Origin: Thereva unica
Lineage: Eukaryota; Arthropoda; Insecta; Diptera; Therevidae
Direction of reading: 5' to 3'
DNA: 64,000 bases
Assembly: GCA_949987705.1 (NCBI GenBank)
Contig: OX465283.1
Location: 157,185,850 to 157,249,849, forward strand
Shown: positions 1 through 11,230 of the stretch, one piece after another
Position numbering within the stretch: position 1 is the first letter of the stretch
How the letters are laid out: the number at the start of each line of letters is the position of its first letter
Made by a program: the position numbers and the translations under genes
The notes under the pieces: model-generated
Seen by the model: the letters and a program-made list of their open reading frames with translations, nothing else
Database searches by the model: none
What the model was told of the DNA's origin: nothing

Positions 1-299
1 GCATGGGCGGACTACACACATAACGACTCGCGAGCTGGCTGTGAAAGTCTTGTTGATGATTTCGGTATTCAATTTTATCGACGTGCGAGTTTTGAAATTA
101 AGTGAAACAGTGGACGTCCTGCAAAATTGGGGGGATAGCCTTACGTGCAAACTCTTTTCGATATCTGGTACTGATTTGTTAGACCTGATAACGATCTAAC
201 ATCTAAAATCGCGGGGTTAATTTGTTAGTACGTAAGGATTTTAATGAATAAGGAGAGATTATTTTTGTAAGGAGGTGTTTGTTCTCACAACATTCTACA
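1..299. other. no recognised feature
   Basis: I see no gene, repeat boundary or RNA motif here. The next recognisable sequence is the decayed retrotransposon fragment that follows. Confidence 0.4.
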
Positions 300-1110
300 C
301 AACTCAAGCGCTCCCGGCAACCTTCCCTTAAAAAAGGAGGTTTAGGGAACAACCGAACGAAACACCATTACAACTTGTCGCCCTTTAAGATTGAGCCAAG
401 GTGTAATTCGAACATCCTGGCCTGGGTATAAAAGTTATGTTGACATCCCTTCAGTCTGATGGGTTATATAACCATGTGCGAAGGAAGCCCTGAATATTTT
501 GCATAGTAAGGGAGTGTATAGGTCATTCGCCTAATCTCCTTCCTAAAAGCTTCGTGATTGAACACGGTGTTTACTTCCAGGCAGCTTTGGTCACTCCAGA
601 AAAAGTGAACAGGGGCGGCGCTTTCATAGGTGCGAATGGTGCACTTGGACCGGGAGCAATTTCAGAAAATCTTCAAACAAAATTACAAAAGTGTTCCCGT
701 GACTTCGTATTCATCTATTAACGGAATTGCGTCTTTTTCCATTGCCCTTCACTGCGATCAAAACATGAAGAGCTGATGGGGCGCAATATCCCACCAGGCG
801 CGAAAAACCCAAGTGTCAGGCTGTTAACTGCCAAACAGAAGTTAGACTTTTATTTTTATCAATGCTTCTGCCTGCGAAGTGTGCTTGAAGCAATATTATC
901 AAGATTTCTTCCCTGGACTGCGTAAAAGAGCCATCGGTTTTCTTAATAGATCTGAGATCTACCGATGAACCCTTCAATAAAGCTTTGTAGATTTTTACTG
1001 AGTCTCGAATTTTTCCGAAGCCCTTGTAGAAATTTCTCCAGCTGTTCCTTTTTGCTCGTCTAATCGCCCTATTATAGGTATTATAATACCCGTTAATCAA
1101 GCCAGGCATG
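300..1110 (-). pseudogene. decayed R1/Jockey-type LINE reverse transcriptase fragment
   Basis: Read on the minus strand, positions 1109-816 give an open stretch with YNRAIRRAKRNSWRNFYKG followed by DGSFTQSREEILIILLQAHF. This is the endonuclease-RT linker typical of R1/Jockey-clade LINE ORF2 proteins (basic helix, then the SxEE...LLxxHF block). Further downstream on the same strand, near 450-400, the broken frame reads NITFIPRPG...SNYTLAQS, matching the RT motif normally written FIPKPGK..Y..AKS. Stops and frameshifts separate these islands, and no endonuclease or YADD core is present. It is a dead fragment. The clade is inferred from motif style only; a related copy lies at 35200-37260. Confidence 0.6.
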
Positions 1111-1690
1111 CTCTAGCATTTTCCCACTGTAAAACCAGCTATGGATCTTCACGGTTCCAAATGTTTCGATTTCTTTATCACCCTGATGGATGATGATGAT
1201 CTATCTGCCGGACGTTTTTGCATCTTCTAGATTATCTAAAAAAGATAGATACTATATCTTGTAGTGGGCATAAATAAGTTCAAATCGATCAGTTGCAATT
1301 GTCCTTTCTTTCAGTAGCGAACTTCCTCCTTTTGAGTCAACCCCTAAATAAATTTATTAAAAAAGAAAGACCACTGTAGACAGATTAGTTAAATTTACGA
1401 ATGTCATGAACTCACTATTTCTGAAATATCATATCTCTTATAAAATAATCTATATCAACGCGCAGACATTTAGGCGGCAATCAATGTGACACATGTCTGA
1501 TAGGTCAATGCTGAAATTAGTTTCGAATAAACCACACGTTTTCGATGAACTGTCGTCTATGCCGATTTTATCTCTTGTTCAACAACGCAGACGTTGCCGT
1601 AGTTAGGCCAGGCCAGTAGTTATTAATTCGTTTAAACAGTCTCGTTCCACATGTTGCTAAAATCGTAGACTTCGTCTCCCACTTTTTGAT
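1111..1690. other. no gene recognised; short GAT repeat
   Basis: AT-rich sequence. A GATGGATGATGATGAT run at about 1185-1201 resembles the microsatellite tail of RTE elements seen elsewhere in the window, but no adjoining RTE coding sequence can be read. Nothing else is recognisable. Confidence 0.3.
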
Positions 1691-1879
1691 TCAGTGAAAT
1701 ATATTCAAATTATTCAGAAAGACACGTTCAAAAAACACAAAAAAAATACCTCAATAAATTTTGTGCAGAATAAAAAAACTGCGAAGAAACTGTCTCGCTC
1801 AGCTGAATCGCCACCAGCTGTTTTGAGTTGGCGAATTCTCGGCGAAATTCTCGAAAATGTAGTCATATCCAAAAATTCT

Positions 1880-2555
1880 ATCTAGAGATAAACGCGTGCA
1901 AACAGCAACCACAAACGGGCGCGCACACACACACACCACATCCATCCGCAAATTTTCACTCCTCGCCACGAGAGCCCCACAATCTAGCGCTTCTGCAACG
2001 TGTGATGATAACATCCGATTTTCGCAAAAAAAACAAGAGCCATTCAGCAAAACCCCCACCGGCGGTGCTGGCATCGAGTCGGTCGTCATTATGCGTATTC
2101 CGTTCCGTCATGTAGTGGTGGTGTAGTGTGGTGTAAGCGCGCACATAACCGGAATATAACAATTTCAAGTTCAAGGTGAAGACCGAGCCACTCTCAAGTA
2201 GTTTTTTCTCACTCCGAAAATCTTTGGTGTAGTCGTAGTCGTCGTCGTCGTGTCGGCTGTCAGCAGCAGTCCCCCTTTTTCTTGGCATCTCCCGACGCTG
2301 GTGGTTCTCTTATTTAAATCCGTAGTGGTGGTGGCATGGTGTGTGTTTGCCAATGTTGGCTGCTCGCTTCGGCTGTGGAGAACCTTATGTTGCGTTGTGC
2401 TTTTTTTATGTTTTTTGCTCAGTGCAAAACGAAGTAAATATGTCCCCCTCGGGTGGGACTCAGACCGGTTTCCAATCAACATAAGCGCGACTGACGAAAG
2501 CCTTTTCAAGTTGCAGTGCAGCGGGCTGGCTGCAGAGCGCATACGAAAACTGCAG
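1880..2555 (+). other. possible non-coding 5' exon, GT/CG-rich, ending at a splice donor
   Basis: This stretch is richer in G/C and GTG/GTC repeats than its surroundings and has no transposon similarity I can see. It ends in CTGCAG|GTAAAT with the GT at 2556-2557, a fair insect donor. Open frames run through it, but they lack an ATG and read as low-complexity sequence, so I do not call a protein. It could be an upstream exon or promoter-proximal segment of the + strand miRNA host transcript, or of an unrelated gene. This is speculative. Confidence 0.25.
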
Positions 2556-2961
2556 GTAAATATAGAAAGAAAAAAAAGTGGACAGATTAATCCCCAGCTG
2601 TTCGTTCGTGTAAAAGTGTTCTGGAAGCTCGGCGCTGTGGGGCTTGATTCGTGCTGGCAGAAATCTTCTTTCACTTTTGTTGGGAGTGAAATGAATTTTT
2701 CGGGGACGGATTGGCTCCTTTCCAACGTGAAATTTCCTGACTATTCTTGAATGATTGCTGCAGGATTTTGGCATTCTTTCATGTTTTCAAGAAAGTTCGC
2801 TTTTGGCAGCAGCTTGTCTGGCGAAGAGAGGGGACACGGGGGAGTATGTGGTGTTTTTTAAGGAAAACTGTTTCAACATAAACAAAATACAAGGTTAGAC
2901 CAGAAATTGTTTGTTGTAGCCAAAATGAGGAAAGATTTTTAAGGAGAGTACGAGTACACTG

Positions 2962-2975
2962 CGCGACAAAAGTTT
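2962..2975. repeat. target-site duplication, 3' side of RTE-A
   Basis: The 14-mer CGCGACAAAAGTTT lies immediately outside the 3' end (minus strand) of the retrotransposon and is repeated exactly at 6261-6274. Confidence 0.9.
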
Positions 2976-5900
2976 CTTCTTCTTTCTTTATACTCCTTTA
3001 ATCCCTCATGGGACATAGGGCGGAAACAGTTGCCCTCCAGCGGACTCTGTTTTGCGCGACAGCTCTTAGCTCCGACCAGGATCTCCCAGTTGTTGCGGCT
3101 TCTTCTAGTAGGGTTCTCCTCCACGTTGTTCTAGGTCTTCCGACTCGACGGGAACCTTGCGGATTCCAGTCAAGGGCCTGTTTGGCTAGATTTTCGTTTT
3201 CGCGTCGCAAGGTGTGGCCAACCCAATTCCATTTCCTTCGCCTGATTTGATCGTCTATCCTTTCTTGGCCGGCACGGCGCCATAGTTCTTCGTTTGAAAT
3301 TCTATCTTGCCAGCGGATTTTTAGGATACGACGAAGGCATCTGTTGATGAAGACTTGTAGGCGCCCTGTGATGAATTGGGTGACTTTCCATGTTTCGCAA
3401 CCATACAAAAGAACTGCCTTAACGTTGGAGTTGAACAGCCGCAATTTGGTGTTAGTGGAAATCACCGTTGATCTCCATATGTGGGACAGGCATGCATAAG
3501 CGCCTCGTGCTTTATTTATTCTGGAACTGACGTCTTCTTCTGCCCCGCCATTTTCGGTAATAATGCTACCGAGGTAGCAGAATTTATTTACCAGTTCCAC
3601 GTCACGGTTATTCAGCGCTGTTCGTTCGTTGGTGTTTGCATTTATCCGCATTTCTTTAGTTTTAGTCGGATTTAGCCTTAAGCCTGCTGGACTACTTTCT
3701 GTTGCTAAATTGTTTAACATGTTTTTGAGGTCCTGGTGTCTGTGGGCCAGCAAACAGATATCATCGGCGTAGTCGAGATCCTTAAGGCGGTCTAACAAAC
3801 CCCATTGTATGCCGCCTGTTCTACTATCTAGAGCGCCGACAAGGATGTCATTTATTACTATAAGAAATAGTAAAGGCGAGAGTAGGCATCCTTGTCGTAC
3901 TCCTGAGCTCACCTCGAAGCTGTCGGATAATTTTCCATTATGGAGAACTCTGCATTTGGAATTGTTATATAGGGCTTTTATCAATTCTATTATTTTATCA
4001 GGCAGTCCACGTCGCCGTAGTGCCTGCCATATAAAGCTCCTATTGACCGAGTCGAACGCTTTCTCATAATCTACGAAAGCAAGGTAAAGGGGGGATCGGA
4101 ATTCAGTAGACTGCTCCACTATTATTCGTAAGGTGTTGATATGATCAATACATGAGCGGCCCTTCCTGAATCCGGCCTGCTGCCTCCTAAGCGTCCGGTC
4201 TACTGCCTCACTTACCCTAGATAGTAATATATGGGACAAAATTTTGCCCACAGTAGATAGTAAACAGATGCCTCTCCAGTTGTCGCATATTGTTAGGTCC
4301 CCCTTTTTTGGTATTTTGACTATGATACCTTCCGTCCAATCCTCCGGAAAGGTACAACAGGTGTTCCATGCTATTTGTAGGATTGGCTGAAGCGCATCTG
4401 CTATGAGGCTTGAGTCGGCTTTCAACAATTCTGGCGGGATGCCATCTTTCCCAGCTGCTTTACCATTGGCCATCGCATGAATTGCGGTTACTATTTCCGT
4501 CTTGGATGGGGCCCGGGTGGTGATTCGAATTGGCTGTGCATTGTTGCTGGTTTCCTGAGGTTCCTGTGTAAATGAACCATTCAGGGCGGCGAAGAAGTAA
4601 TCTCTCCATCTTTGGAGCTGCTCCTCGTCGCTGCACAGCAGCCTTCCATCCGCACTCTTAACGGCATGCTTTTTAGTAGAGTGCTTTCCCGAGAGCTGTT
4701 TAGTGATTTGGTACAGCACCTTACTGTTGCCTGTGTTTGCCGCGTTTTCCGCTTTTTCTGCGAGCTCATTTATCTGCTGCCTTTTATCACGCCGGACACT
4801 TCTCTTTACCTCCCGGTGTAATTGGGAGTATTCCCGTTCCAGTTGATAACGTATTTCAGGGTCGCTTGTAGAGTTTACTTTATTTTTGAGGGCTCTCCTG
4901 CGTTCTATTTTTTGCCAGGTTGTGTCCGAGATCCAGTGTTGCTGGTTTCTTTGGACATAACCGATGCTTGTTTCCGCAGCCGTCAATATTGCGCCCTTTG
5001 TTCTACTCCACAGCTCTTCAATATTTGTGTCGTCAGAAACGTTGTGCTGGTTTAGTATTAGTTGTAGATTTCCAGCAAATTCCCGCTTTTTAACGCTCTC
5101 CCGCAGAAGATCTACGTTGAATCGTCTACGGTTTATAGCATCGCGTTGTACGTTTCTGATTGCGGCGATTTTAAGGCGAATAGTTGCTACAACCAAATGG
5201 TGGTCGCTTCCAGTGTCTGCTCCCCTGAAACTCCTGACATCCTCAAGGATAGTTCTCCATCTGCGGCTGACGGCCACATGATCTATCTGATTTCTCGTCC
5301 TACCATCGGGCGATACCCAGGTCTCTTTGTTTATCTTCTTGTGACAAAAGTAAGTTCCACCTACCATAAGTTGGTGGGAGCTACAGAAGTCAACGAAAAG
5401 CTCACCATTGTTATTGGTACCTTGGCTTAGACCTTGATTTCCAATTGTGTGTTCAAGGCCGGTGTTGTCACGGCCGATCTGTGCGTTTAAGTCACCCATT
5501 AAAACAATGATGTCTCCCCTTGGAATAGAGCGAAAAACCTCATTCAGCCGCAAATAGAACTCGTCTTTGATGTCATCTTCAGCGTCCTCAGTTGGAGCAT
5601 AGCATTGGACTACCGTAGTACTTCTTAGTCTGGTACGCAGGCGCACGGTAATAATCCTTTCAGAAACTGGTGACCAGCTAATGAGGCTGGACCTGGCTTC
5701 TTTGGTGAGTATTACACCAACGCCACTCCTACGGCTTTCAGTTTCGTTTCTCCCAGAATATAAAAAGGACTCACCATTTGGGCAGATATGTTCCCCCGCA
5801 TCGGGCCATCTGGTCTCGCTAAGTCCCATGATCTTGATTTTATATCGATTCATCTCGTTGAGGACTTCATCCAGCCGTCCCTCAGCCAGCAGTGTTCTCA

Positions 5901-6260
5901 CATTCCATGATCCGATTCGTGTCCTTGTTCGAAAAGCAAAGGTCGTCGTCGTGTTGTCCATCCGGTTCCGAGGCATTGTTTGCCGATTCGTAGCAATGGT
6001 GTTTTTTATGGGAGCGGGTTGCTAACCCTCAGCCCAACCGACTTAAAACTCTGTTTTGTGGCGCAGAGAGTTCGCCATTCGCCCGTCTCCCGTTAGCTCC
6101 TTCCGAAGAAGTACCCCAGGGGGCACCGCGGGGAGGTGGGATTAGGACTTGCTAACAGGTCTGCTAGGTGTTTGTCTGCAGTGACTTTTCTCGGGTTTTG
6201 GCAGAGGTGGCAAATCGGGTACCACCACTTTCCGAGGTCTTTGTTAGCCGTTTGCCCCCC
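2976..6260 (-). mobile_element. complete RTE-like non-LTR retrotransposon (RTE-A), 3285 bp
   Basis: The element is bounded by a perfect 14-bp target-site duplication (2962-2975 and 6261-6274), the signature of target-primed reverse transcription. On the minus strand it has a 5' leader of about 284 bp (6260-5977), one long ORF (5976-2998) and a very short 3' UTR of roughly 22 bp ending in a GAA-rich microsatellite. A single endonuclease-RT ORF of about 1 kb residues, 3.3 kb total length, no RNase H and a microsatellite instead of poly(A) are hallmarks of the RTE clade. The ORF shows no stop or frameshift, so the copy looks recently inserted and possibly still competent. Truncated relatives lie at 13600-13787 and 39590-39960. 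The exact RTE subgroup (BovB, SR2-like or other) cannot be settled by eye. Confidence 0.93.
2998..5976 (-). CDS. RTE-type endonuclease / reverse transcriptase, intact
   Basis: A 992-residue protein that would nick chromosomal DNA and reverse-transcribe its own RNA at the nick. The start is an ATG (MPRNRMDN) and the end is LCPMRD-stop. Residues 20-266 form an AP-type endonuclease: SWNVRTL (Asn25), GLSETRW (Glu54), GDLNAQIG (Asp162, Asn164), IDHV (Asp232) and the terminal SDHH (Asp258, His259). A basic linker follows. The RT spans about residues 485-790: NGKAAGKDGIPPELLK, IPKKGD, FVDYEKAFDSV (Asp636), SGVRQGCLLSPLLF and DYADDI (Asp738, Asp739). The C-terminus carries the WNWVGHTLRR and GRPRTTWRR motifs common in this group. 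All catalytic residues I would expect are present. No ORF1 is visible upstream, which is normal for RTE. It is nested in a host region of unrelated debris. Confidence 0.95.
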   Translation of the reverse strand: MPRNRMDNTTTTFAFRTRTRIGSWNVRTLLAEGRLDEVLNEMNRYKIKIMGLSETRWPDAGEHICPNGESFLYSGRNETESRRSGVGVILTKEARSSLISWSPVSERIITVRLRTRLRSTTVVQCYAPTEDAEDDIKDEFYLRLNEVFRSIPRGDIIVLMGDLNAQIGRDNTGLEHTIGNQGLSQGTNNNGELFVDFCSSHQLMVGGTYFCHKKINKETWVSPDGRTRNQIDHVAVSRRWRTILEDVRSFRGADTGSDHHLVVATIRLKIAAIRNVQRDAINRRRFNVDLLRESVKKREFAGNLQLILNQHNVSDDTNIEELWSRTKGAILTAAETSIGYVQRNQQHWISDTTWQKIERRRALKNKVNSTSDPEIRYQLEREYSQLHREVKRSVRRDKRQQINELAEKAENAANTGNSKVLYQITKQLSGKHSTKKHAVKSADGRLLCSDEEQLQRWRDYFFAALNGSFTQEPQETSNNAQPIRITTRAPSKTEIVTAIHAMANGKAAGKDGIPPELLKADSSLIADALQPILQIAWNTCCTFPEDWTEGIIVKIPKKGDLTICDNWRGICLLSTVGKILSHILLSRVSEAVDRTLRRQQAGFRKGRSCIDHINTLRIIVEQSTEFRSPLYLAFVDYEKAFDSVNRSFIWQALRRRGLPDKIIELIKALYNNSKCRVLHNGKLSDSFEVSSGVRQGCLLSPLLFLIVINDILVGALDSRTGGIQWGLLDRLKDLDYADDICLLAHRHQDLKNMLNNLATESSPAGLRLNPTKTKEMRINANTNERTALNNRDVELVNKFCYLGSIITENGGAEEDVSSRINKARGAYACLSHIWRSTVISTNTKLRLFNSNVKAVLLYGCETWKVTQFITGRLQVFINRCLRRILKIRWQDRISNEELWRRAGQERIDDQIRRRKWNWVGHTLRRENENLAKQALDWNPQGSRRVGRPRTTWRRTLLEEAATTGRSWSELRAVAQNRVRWRATVSALCPMRD

Positions 6261-6274
6261 CGCGACAAAAGTTT
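6261..6274. repeat. target-site duplication, 5' side of RTE-A
   Basis: Exact second copy of the 14-mer found at 2962-2975. It abuts a run of six C (minus-strand G) at the 5' terminus of the element. Confidence 0.9.
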
Positions 6275-6599
6275 AACCTCAGGTAAAAAAATTGGGAAGC
6301 AGTTGAAGAGTGAAGTAATCGAGCGAATCACAACGTTGAAAGAATCAATAACTACCTTAAGGACATTGAGAATTACGGAAGGAAGCCGGTACCAGGAAGT
6401 CCACAGCAGCGCGAAAAAATAATAGAATCCTGTGAACAGCGGCCAGGGAAATTGGAACTGAGGTCGGATTAAATTCAAGTTAACGCACTGTGCATACAAT
6501 TTTAAAGTGTTTCCAAGCTCTAAATCGTCGCCTCAAGAAAAGGCCGCTGCTACTACCCAGACACAAGGAAAACGACCTGGCAAAAAACCCGACACCTTT

Positions 6600-7200
6600 A
6601 AAAGAAAACGTTTGAAAATTGACCACATCACAACGCTCCAAAAACTTCTCCCCCCAACAGGCGAACCTACAAGGCCAGTTGGATATTTCTGAACCCATGC
6701 CGAATGTGGCCCCAGTGAAGGGGTATTTTCGGGATTTCCATTCAATGAGGCAGTCGGAGCCCGCAAACCGCTGGCAGGCGACAATCGGGCAGGCGACATA
6801 AATCAGTCGATTTGAGAAGATGAGCAACGCAGCCCGAAAACGTTTTAATCGAATTCTGGAGGCTGGCTATTCCCATGTATAGGCTGCTGGGGTCTGTGTG
6901 GCGCCCGGCGAAAAAAGGATATCGAGGTAGACTCTTGAGCCGATAGTCGAACAGCCCAGCTCAAAGTTCAGAGCAACCCCGTGCCTAGGTATCGGTGCGC
7001 CCCTGTGATGGGCCAACTTAAGCCCTGGAAGGAGAAAGCCTCGTCGCTGTAGACGAGGACAAGCTTTCGCGCAGTCATGTTGTGGTCGGGTTCTTCCTTG
7101 AAGAAACAGAAAATCCCACTTACATTATGTGGGAAAGGATGAGGGTCCAAAACACGAGACTAAGAGTGTAGAAGCGGAGAGCACTACGCGAAGTACGCTG
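6600..7200 (+). pseudogene. retrotransposon ORF1 remnant with DUF4780-like domain
   Basis: Read in shifting + frames, this region has a lysine/proline/glutamine-rich segment, then SNAARKRFNRILEAGYSHV (about 6821-6880). It ends with EETENPTYIMWERMRVQNTRLRV (about 7095-7165). That arrangement matches ORF1 proteins of insect non-LTR elements: a short N-terminal ARKR...LLEAG helix, a disordered basic middle, and the DUF4780 domain with its E..ILxRLxxQNPGLxTxxWRV ending. Several stops and frameshifts make it non-functional. A better-preserved relative is at 43980-44970. DUF4780 is known as a domain of unknown function often found in transposon ORFs; an RNA-binding role is only inference. Confidence 0.45.
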
Positions 7201-8560
7201 CACACAATTCACAGAGGTGAATGTTTTCTGTGAACCAAATGTCTATTGATGAGCTGAGGCTGCCGGGTAGCTAAATTGGCTACAGGATTGATTAGGCAAT
7301 GCAGCATCAAGGCGGCAGAAAAGCCATGACCAAAGCTGAAACTTGCAATATCCCCTGAGCGACCATTTCCGCTCCAGAAGGGTAACCAACTGAGGCCTCG
7401 CACTCCGGGAATAGAAGAAGTAAGTTGCTCGGGCTTATGGTAGGGGAGCCTTTTTTAACTAGGACTCTCCACGCTCTGAACATCACTGGCAACTAGGGCA
7501 AGCTCTAATGCCCTATCATCCGATGCAACCAACCACATAGCCTCCAGAGAGGTTGGTGCTACTGGTGAAACGACGGGGATGCAGTTCTGGGAAAAAATAC
7601 CTCCCCCATTGCCGCTACAAACGGGGCGTGACCCTAAAACCACCACCGAAATTCTTAGGGGCAACCTTGAAGCCAAAAAAGCACGTCTATTGGGGGGGCA
7701 TAATCTCCCAAGGAAATAAACACTGCTTCCAATATGAAGCTTGCCAAGATAAATCTCCATCTCGCCTCTGGCTACAAGAAGTGGGCTGTTGAGCGGAGAA
7801 GCTGTTATGGACACAGTAATATACTAGGCGCGCTGCAACTGCTAATGGTAGCAGAGTCATCTGATCACACCGTATTCAGAACTAAAATGGAACCATTTTT
7901 TTGGTATCCAGATCCAAACAGAGGAATGGGAAAACCTTCTCAGAAGAACTATGGAATGGTTCTATACCCAGAATCCAAACCAGGCTTGGATAGAGGCGCT
8001 GGGTATTCTCCGCTTTGCTAATCTTACAAAAATACTATCGCCTGCTCATTTATACAAGTGTCATTTAGGCCGAACTTCTTTCGATCCTAAAGGCATGCCT
8101 AATAATACCGACAAATCCTAAGGCAGGAGCCAGGGTAATCTTGTTATCGAATAGGCAATTGTCTTCCGAGGCACTAAGCGTTCTCCAGAGGTACAAGAAG
8201 GCAGATCAATTGGCCAAACTAGAAGCAAATAGTATAGACACAACAGAGATATCAGCATGTACTGACCTCACTACAACAAGCAATGGATCCTGTCGATCCA
8301 CAAATATCCGTTACGCCACGACGCCGATGCTTTCCGTGTCAGTGGCTTCCGTGGTGAATTTTTAACTGACATTCACACAATACCGCCTTTCGATGTTCAA
8401 TTCTCAATGGCATCCGACATTTTAGTTTTGAAATTTGGACAGTGATCTCAAGTGCATCGTGGCATTTAGCGGAGAGAAAATGGATTTGTCACAGATGGAC
8501 TCTTCCGGAGGTGGTCGTATAGAGTGTATTTCAAATAAACTTTACCAAAAAATTTCTGTT
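7201..8560. other. unassigned decayed sequence, possible RNase H scrap
   Basis: No intact gene. Around 8165-8225 a + frame reads ALSVLQRYKKADQLAKLEA, which vaguely recalls the ADELARxGA end of LINE RNase H domains, but the catalytic Asp motifs are absent. The rest gives only short, non-ATG frames. Confidence 0.25.
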
Positions 8561-10190
8561 GAATTCTTACGGATACTTGAGGGGTACTGAGATCGACGAT
8601 GCCTTCCTGCATCGGATGTCTGGGAACATATCGCGCCTTTCTCAATTCGTTTGCATGGAATTATATCGGACCGATAATTTTTTTCACTGATACTACGGTG
8701 CTGCACTGAAGCCGTCAAGTTACGGATATGTGTGGTGGATCGAGCTTAATTGAACAATATTCAGGTTTTTATTTAGTGACGATCAAACATAGCCTTGCTC
8801 TTGCATTCTTGGTCTTGTTTTTGGGAAAGACCAAGGCCACCTATTACGTCTTATACTCAGGCACACCCCTGCCAGAATCACGGCAATCATCACGAGACAT
8901 TGACCCATAGGAGTAACAATGTTATTGCAGCGGTCCCACTAATTTTACGCATATGTGTTACCTACCAGCGGTTCTAGTGAAAACCACACCCTCGACTTTC
9001 GTGAACCCAAATTGCGTGAATTGGCCCCTGGTTGCTCGAGATATCCAAATATATTGAAAGGGTACACTACCAGTTTCGCAATTGGTAAAATTAGAATATT
9101 CCAGAAAAAGCTCATTTGTTTTTCTTACTTAAAAACCGCTCCAACAATGAATACGAATTTACAAGATTCGTGCTCAATTTCGCCCAGCCCAGACTATCAC
9201 GATTTTTATCTTCGTTTGGTCCAAAATAGAATTTGCACTTTAACAGTGCCTGTGTGCGGAGAGTTCTCGTATTATTCCCCAGCTAGTTTCGTTTCGTCCT
9301 AACATTACGATTTTATCAGATAATTTCCGTTTAGCCAACATAAATCTAACGTCAGCACATTTTCACTACGAAATTTCACCTCGCACAATCCAATTGTGGT
9401 CTGGGCTGTTTTATAGCCGAACATCGTTACCATTAAGCAACGGCCAGAGATAAGCAGGCAACAACCCTGTCTATCCTCTATGCTCACGGAAAGGCTTGGG
9501 TTGTTGCTAGTGTTACTGCTTATGTGCAGTGTCTTGATGGAGCGCCTCTTGTAATCCAGGATGTTGATGTTGATGAGTTTAAAGCCGACACAAGAAGGAC
9601 TTCATAGACATCACATAATACGAGCTTAGACCAAATTTTGCTAATCTACTACAAATTCCTGATAATATTTTTGTTTGTGCTTTTTTATCAATCGTATTTT
9701 AACGATGAACACGACGATGTGAAAATAAAATGAATTCAACAAGGTCGAGGATAAAATAAAAATCTATAAATGAAGATTTTAACAATAAATGTGTTTAGTC
9801 TCTAGGGGACTGAGTGAAAACAGCAAAAGCTGCAGCTGCAATAATCCTTATCGCATTCGAACAAGTGCAACAAATTAATTAAAATCGGAGCGAGTAGAAT
9901 TGGCTTTAGAGGTCGAGCCAATTCTTTTCGCATATGCGTTTTAAGTGGCGATTAGATACGGGGAGACTAAGAGATTGCGAGGAGTTTTAAGTAATCTGGA
10001 AAATGGTTATTAGGCTTTTATACTATTTTGCATAGTAATCAATTATTAGTTTGACGGAGCCAATGCTTACTGAATTCGGAAGATGTGGCAGAACTGATTT
10101 CGTATCCCGTGTGAATGTACGACGTATTTGTAGTTGGAGACTGACATTCGACTCTCTGTCTTTTCTGCAACGGTTCCATGGCACATCGAA
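8561..10190. other. no recognised feature
   Basis: AT-rich sequence with many stops on both strands. I could not recognise a protein motif, element boundary or RNA hairpin in it. Confidence 0.4.
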
Positions 10191-10197
10191 AGATTAA

Positions 10198-10999
10198 AGG
10201 CCAGTATACATCCCAGCCTCAAAGTGGAAGCGCAAATCTGAACTCCTTTATCGCATAGAAGATAGCATGGTTTTGTCTCTGTTTCACCAAAGTGGCAACA
10301 GAAAACGGCAGCCTCAAAGTAGAGCTCTATTCTACTTTAAGACCAGTTTACATCTCAGCCTCAAAGTGGAAGCGCAAATCTGAATTCTTTTATCGCATAC
10401 AAGATAGCATGGTTCTGTCTTTATTTCACCAAAGTCGCAACAGAAAACAGCAGCCTCAAAGTAGAGCTCTATTCTACTTTACGAATGCGAAGTCCAAAAA
10501 AAAGCTTTTAGTTTCGTTAAATTTAAGTATTCTAATGCCTACTAGATGTCACTTTCGCGGTTTCTTGCGGTTTTGTTAGAAGTTTTTGCATATTTACCTT
10601 GTTTTCGACAGTTTAAAAAATCGAAAACGAAATGTGGAAATGTTTGAAACTAAAAAAAAAGCTTTGCAGCTCCTTAAATTATTTTCTCTGCGACAATGCT
10701 AAAAATTTTACGTTTGACAGTTGTAAAAAGTTTCGAACTTTCGACGAAACTTTGCGCTTGTATTTTGTACAGGGCCACTTTATTTTTCCACTTTGAGTCT
10801 GGGATGTAAACTCCCCTTTACGAATGCGAAGTCCAAAAAAAGGCTTTGCAGCTCTCTGAAATTGTTTTCTCTGCAACAGTTCAAAAATTTTACGTTTGAC
10901 AGTTGTAAAAAGTTTCGAGCTTCCGACGAAACTTTGCGCTTGTATTTTGTACAGCGCCACTTTGTTCTTCCACTTTGAGTCTGGGATGTAAACTTCCCT
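10198..10999. mobile_element. 802-bp inverted-repeat DNA element with duplicated ends, TAA target site
   Basis: The ends pair as imperfect inverted repeats: AGGCCAGTATACATCCCAG on the left and the reverse complement of CTGGGATGTAAACTTCCCT on the right. TAA is duplicated directly outside (10195-10197 and 11000-11002), as in PIF/Harbinger-type insertions. Each side also contains an internal duplication. On the left a unit of about 145 bp is repeated (starting near 10199 and 10344). On the right a unit of about 170 bp is repeated (starting near 10655 and 10830, each ending in CACTTTGAGTCTGGGATGTAAACT). No transposase is encoded, so it depends on another element. The superfamily rests on the 3-bp TAA duplication alone. 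Confidence 0.75.
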
Positions 11000-11002
11000 T
11001 AA

Positions 11003-11230
11003 AAATTGACGAAATAGAAGCAGCATTTCAACACACCATGAATAGAGCCCTAGAAAGAAGAACCATCCCCAACTACAATGAGTATTGATGAAAAATGGGA
11101 GAAGCTCGAAGAATGTAGCAGAAGAAATCCTGTAGTGAGTGGTTCGACGAGAGCAATAAAAAAACGCATCGATACCACCTTACTACATCCACGAGAGCAA
11201 ATTATGACCTTTTTAGTTTAATTCTTCAAG
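11003..11230 (+). pseudogene. RTE-type linker fragment
   Basis: In + frames the sequence reads IDEIEAAFQHTMNRALERR and, a little further on, SEWFDESNKKTHRY with stops between. This recalls the linker between endonuclease and RT in RTE-like proteins, where NEWFDEEC is a frequent motif. It is short and broken and carries no catalytic domain. The adjacent 802-bp element ends just before it. Confidence 0.4.

Noticed and set aside
1956..2725. overlapping minus-strand frames of 110 and 184 codons
   Set aside because: Compositional shadows of GT-repeat sequence; no domain and no conserved motif.
2250..2750. 166-codon + frame with a hydrophobic stretch resembling a signal peptide
   Set aside because: It has no ATG start, the residues are low-complexity readings of GT-rich DNA, and a splice donor falls inside it.
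10198..10999. directly repeated units suggesting a CRISPR-like or satellite array
   Set aside because: Only two copies per side, bounded by inverted ends and TAA; it is a DNA element, not an array.
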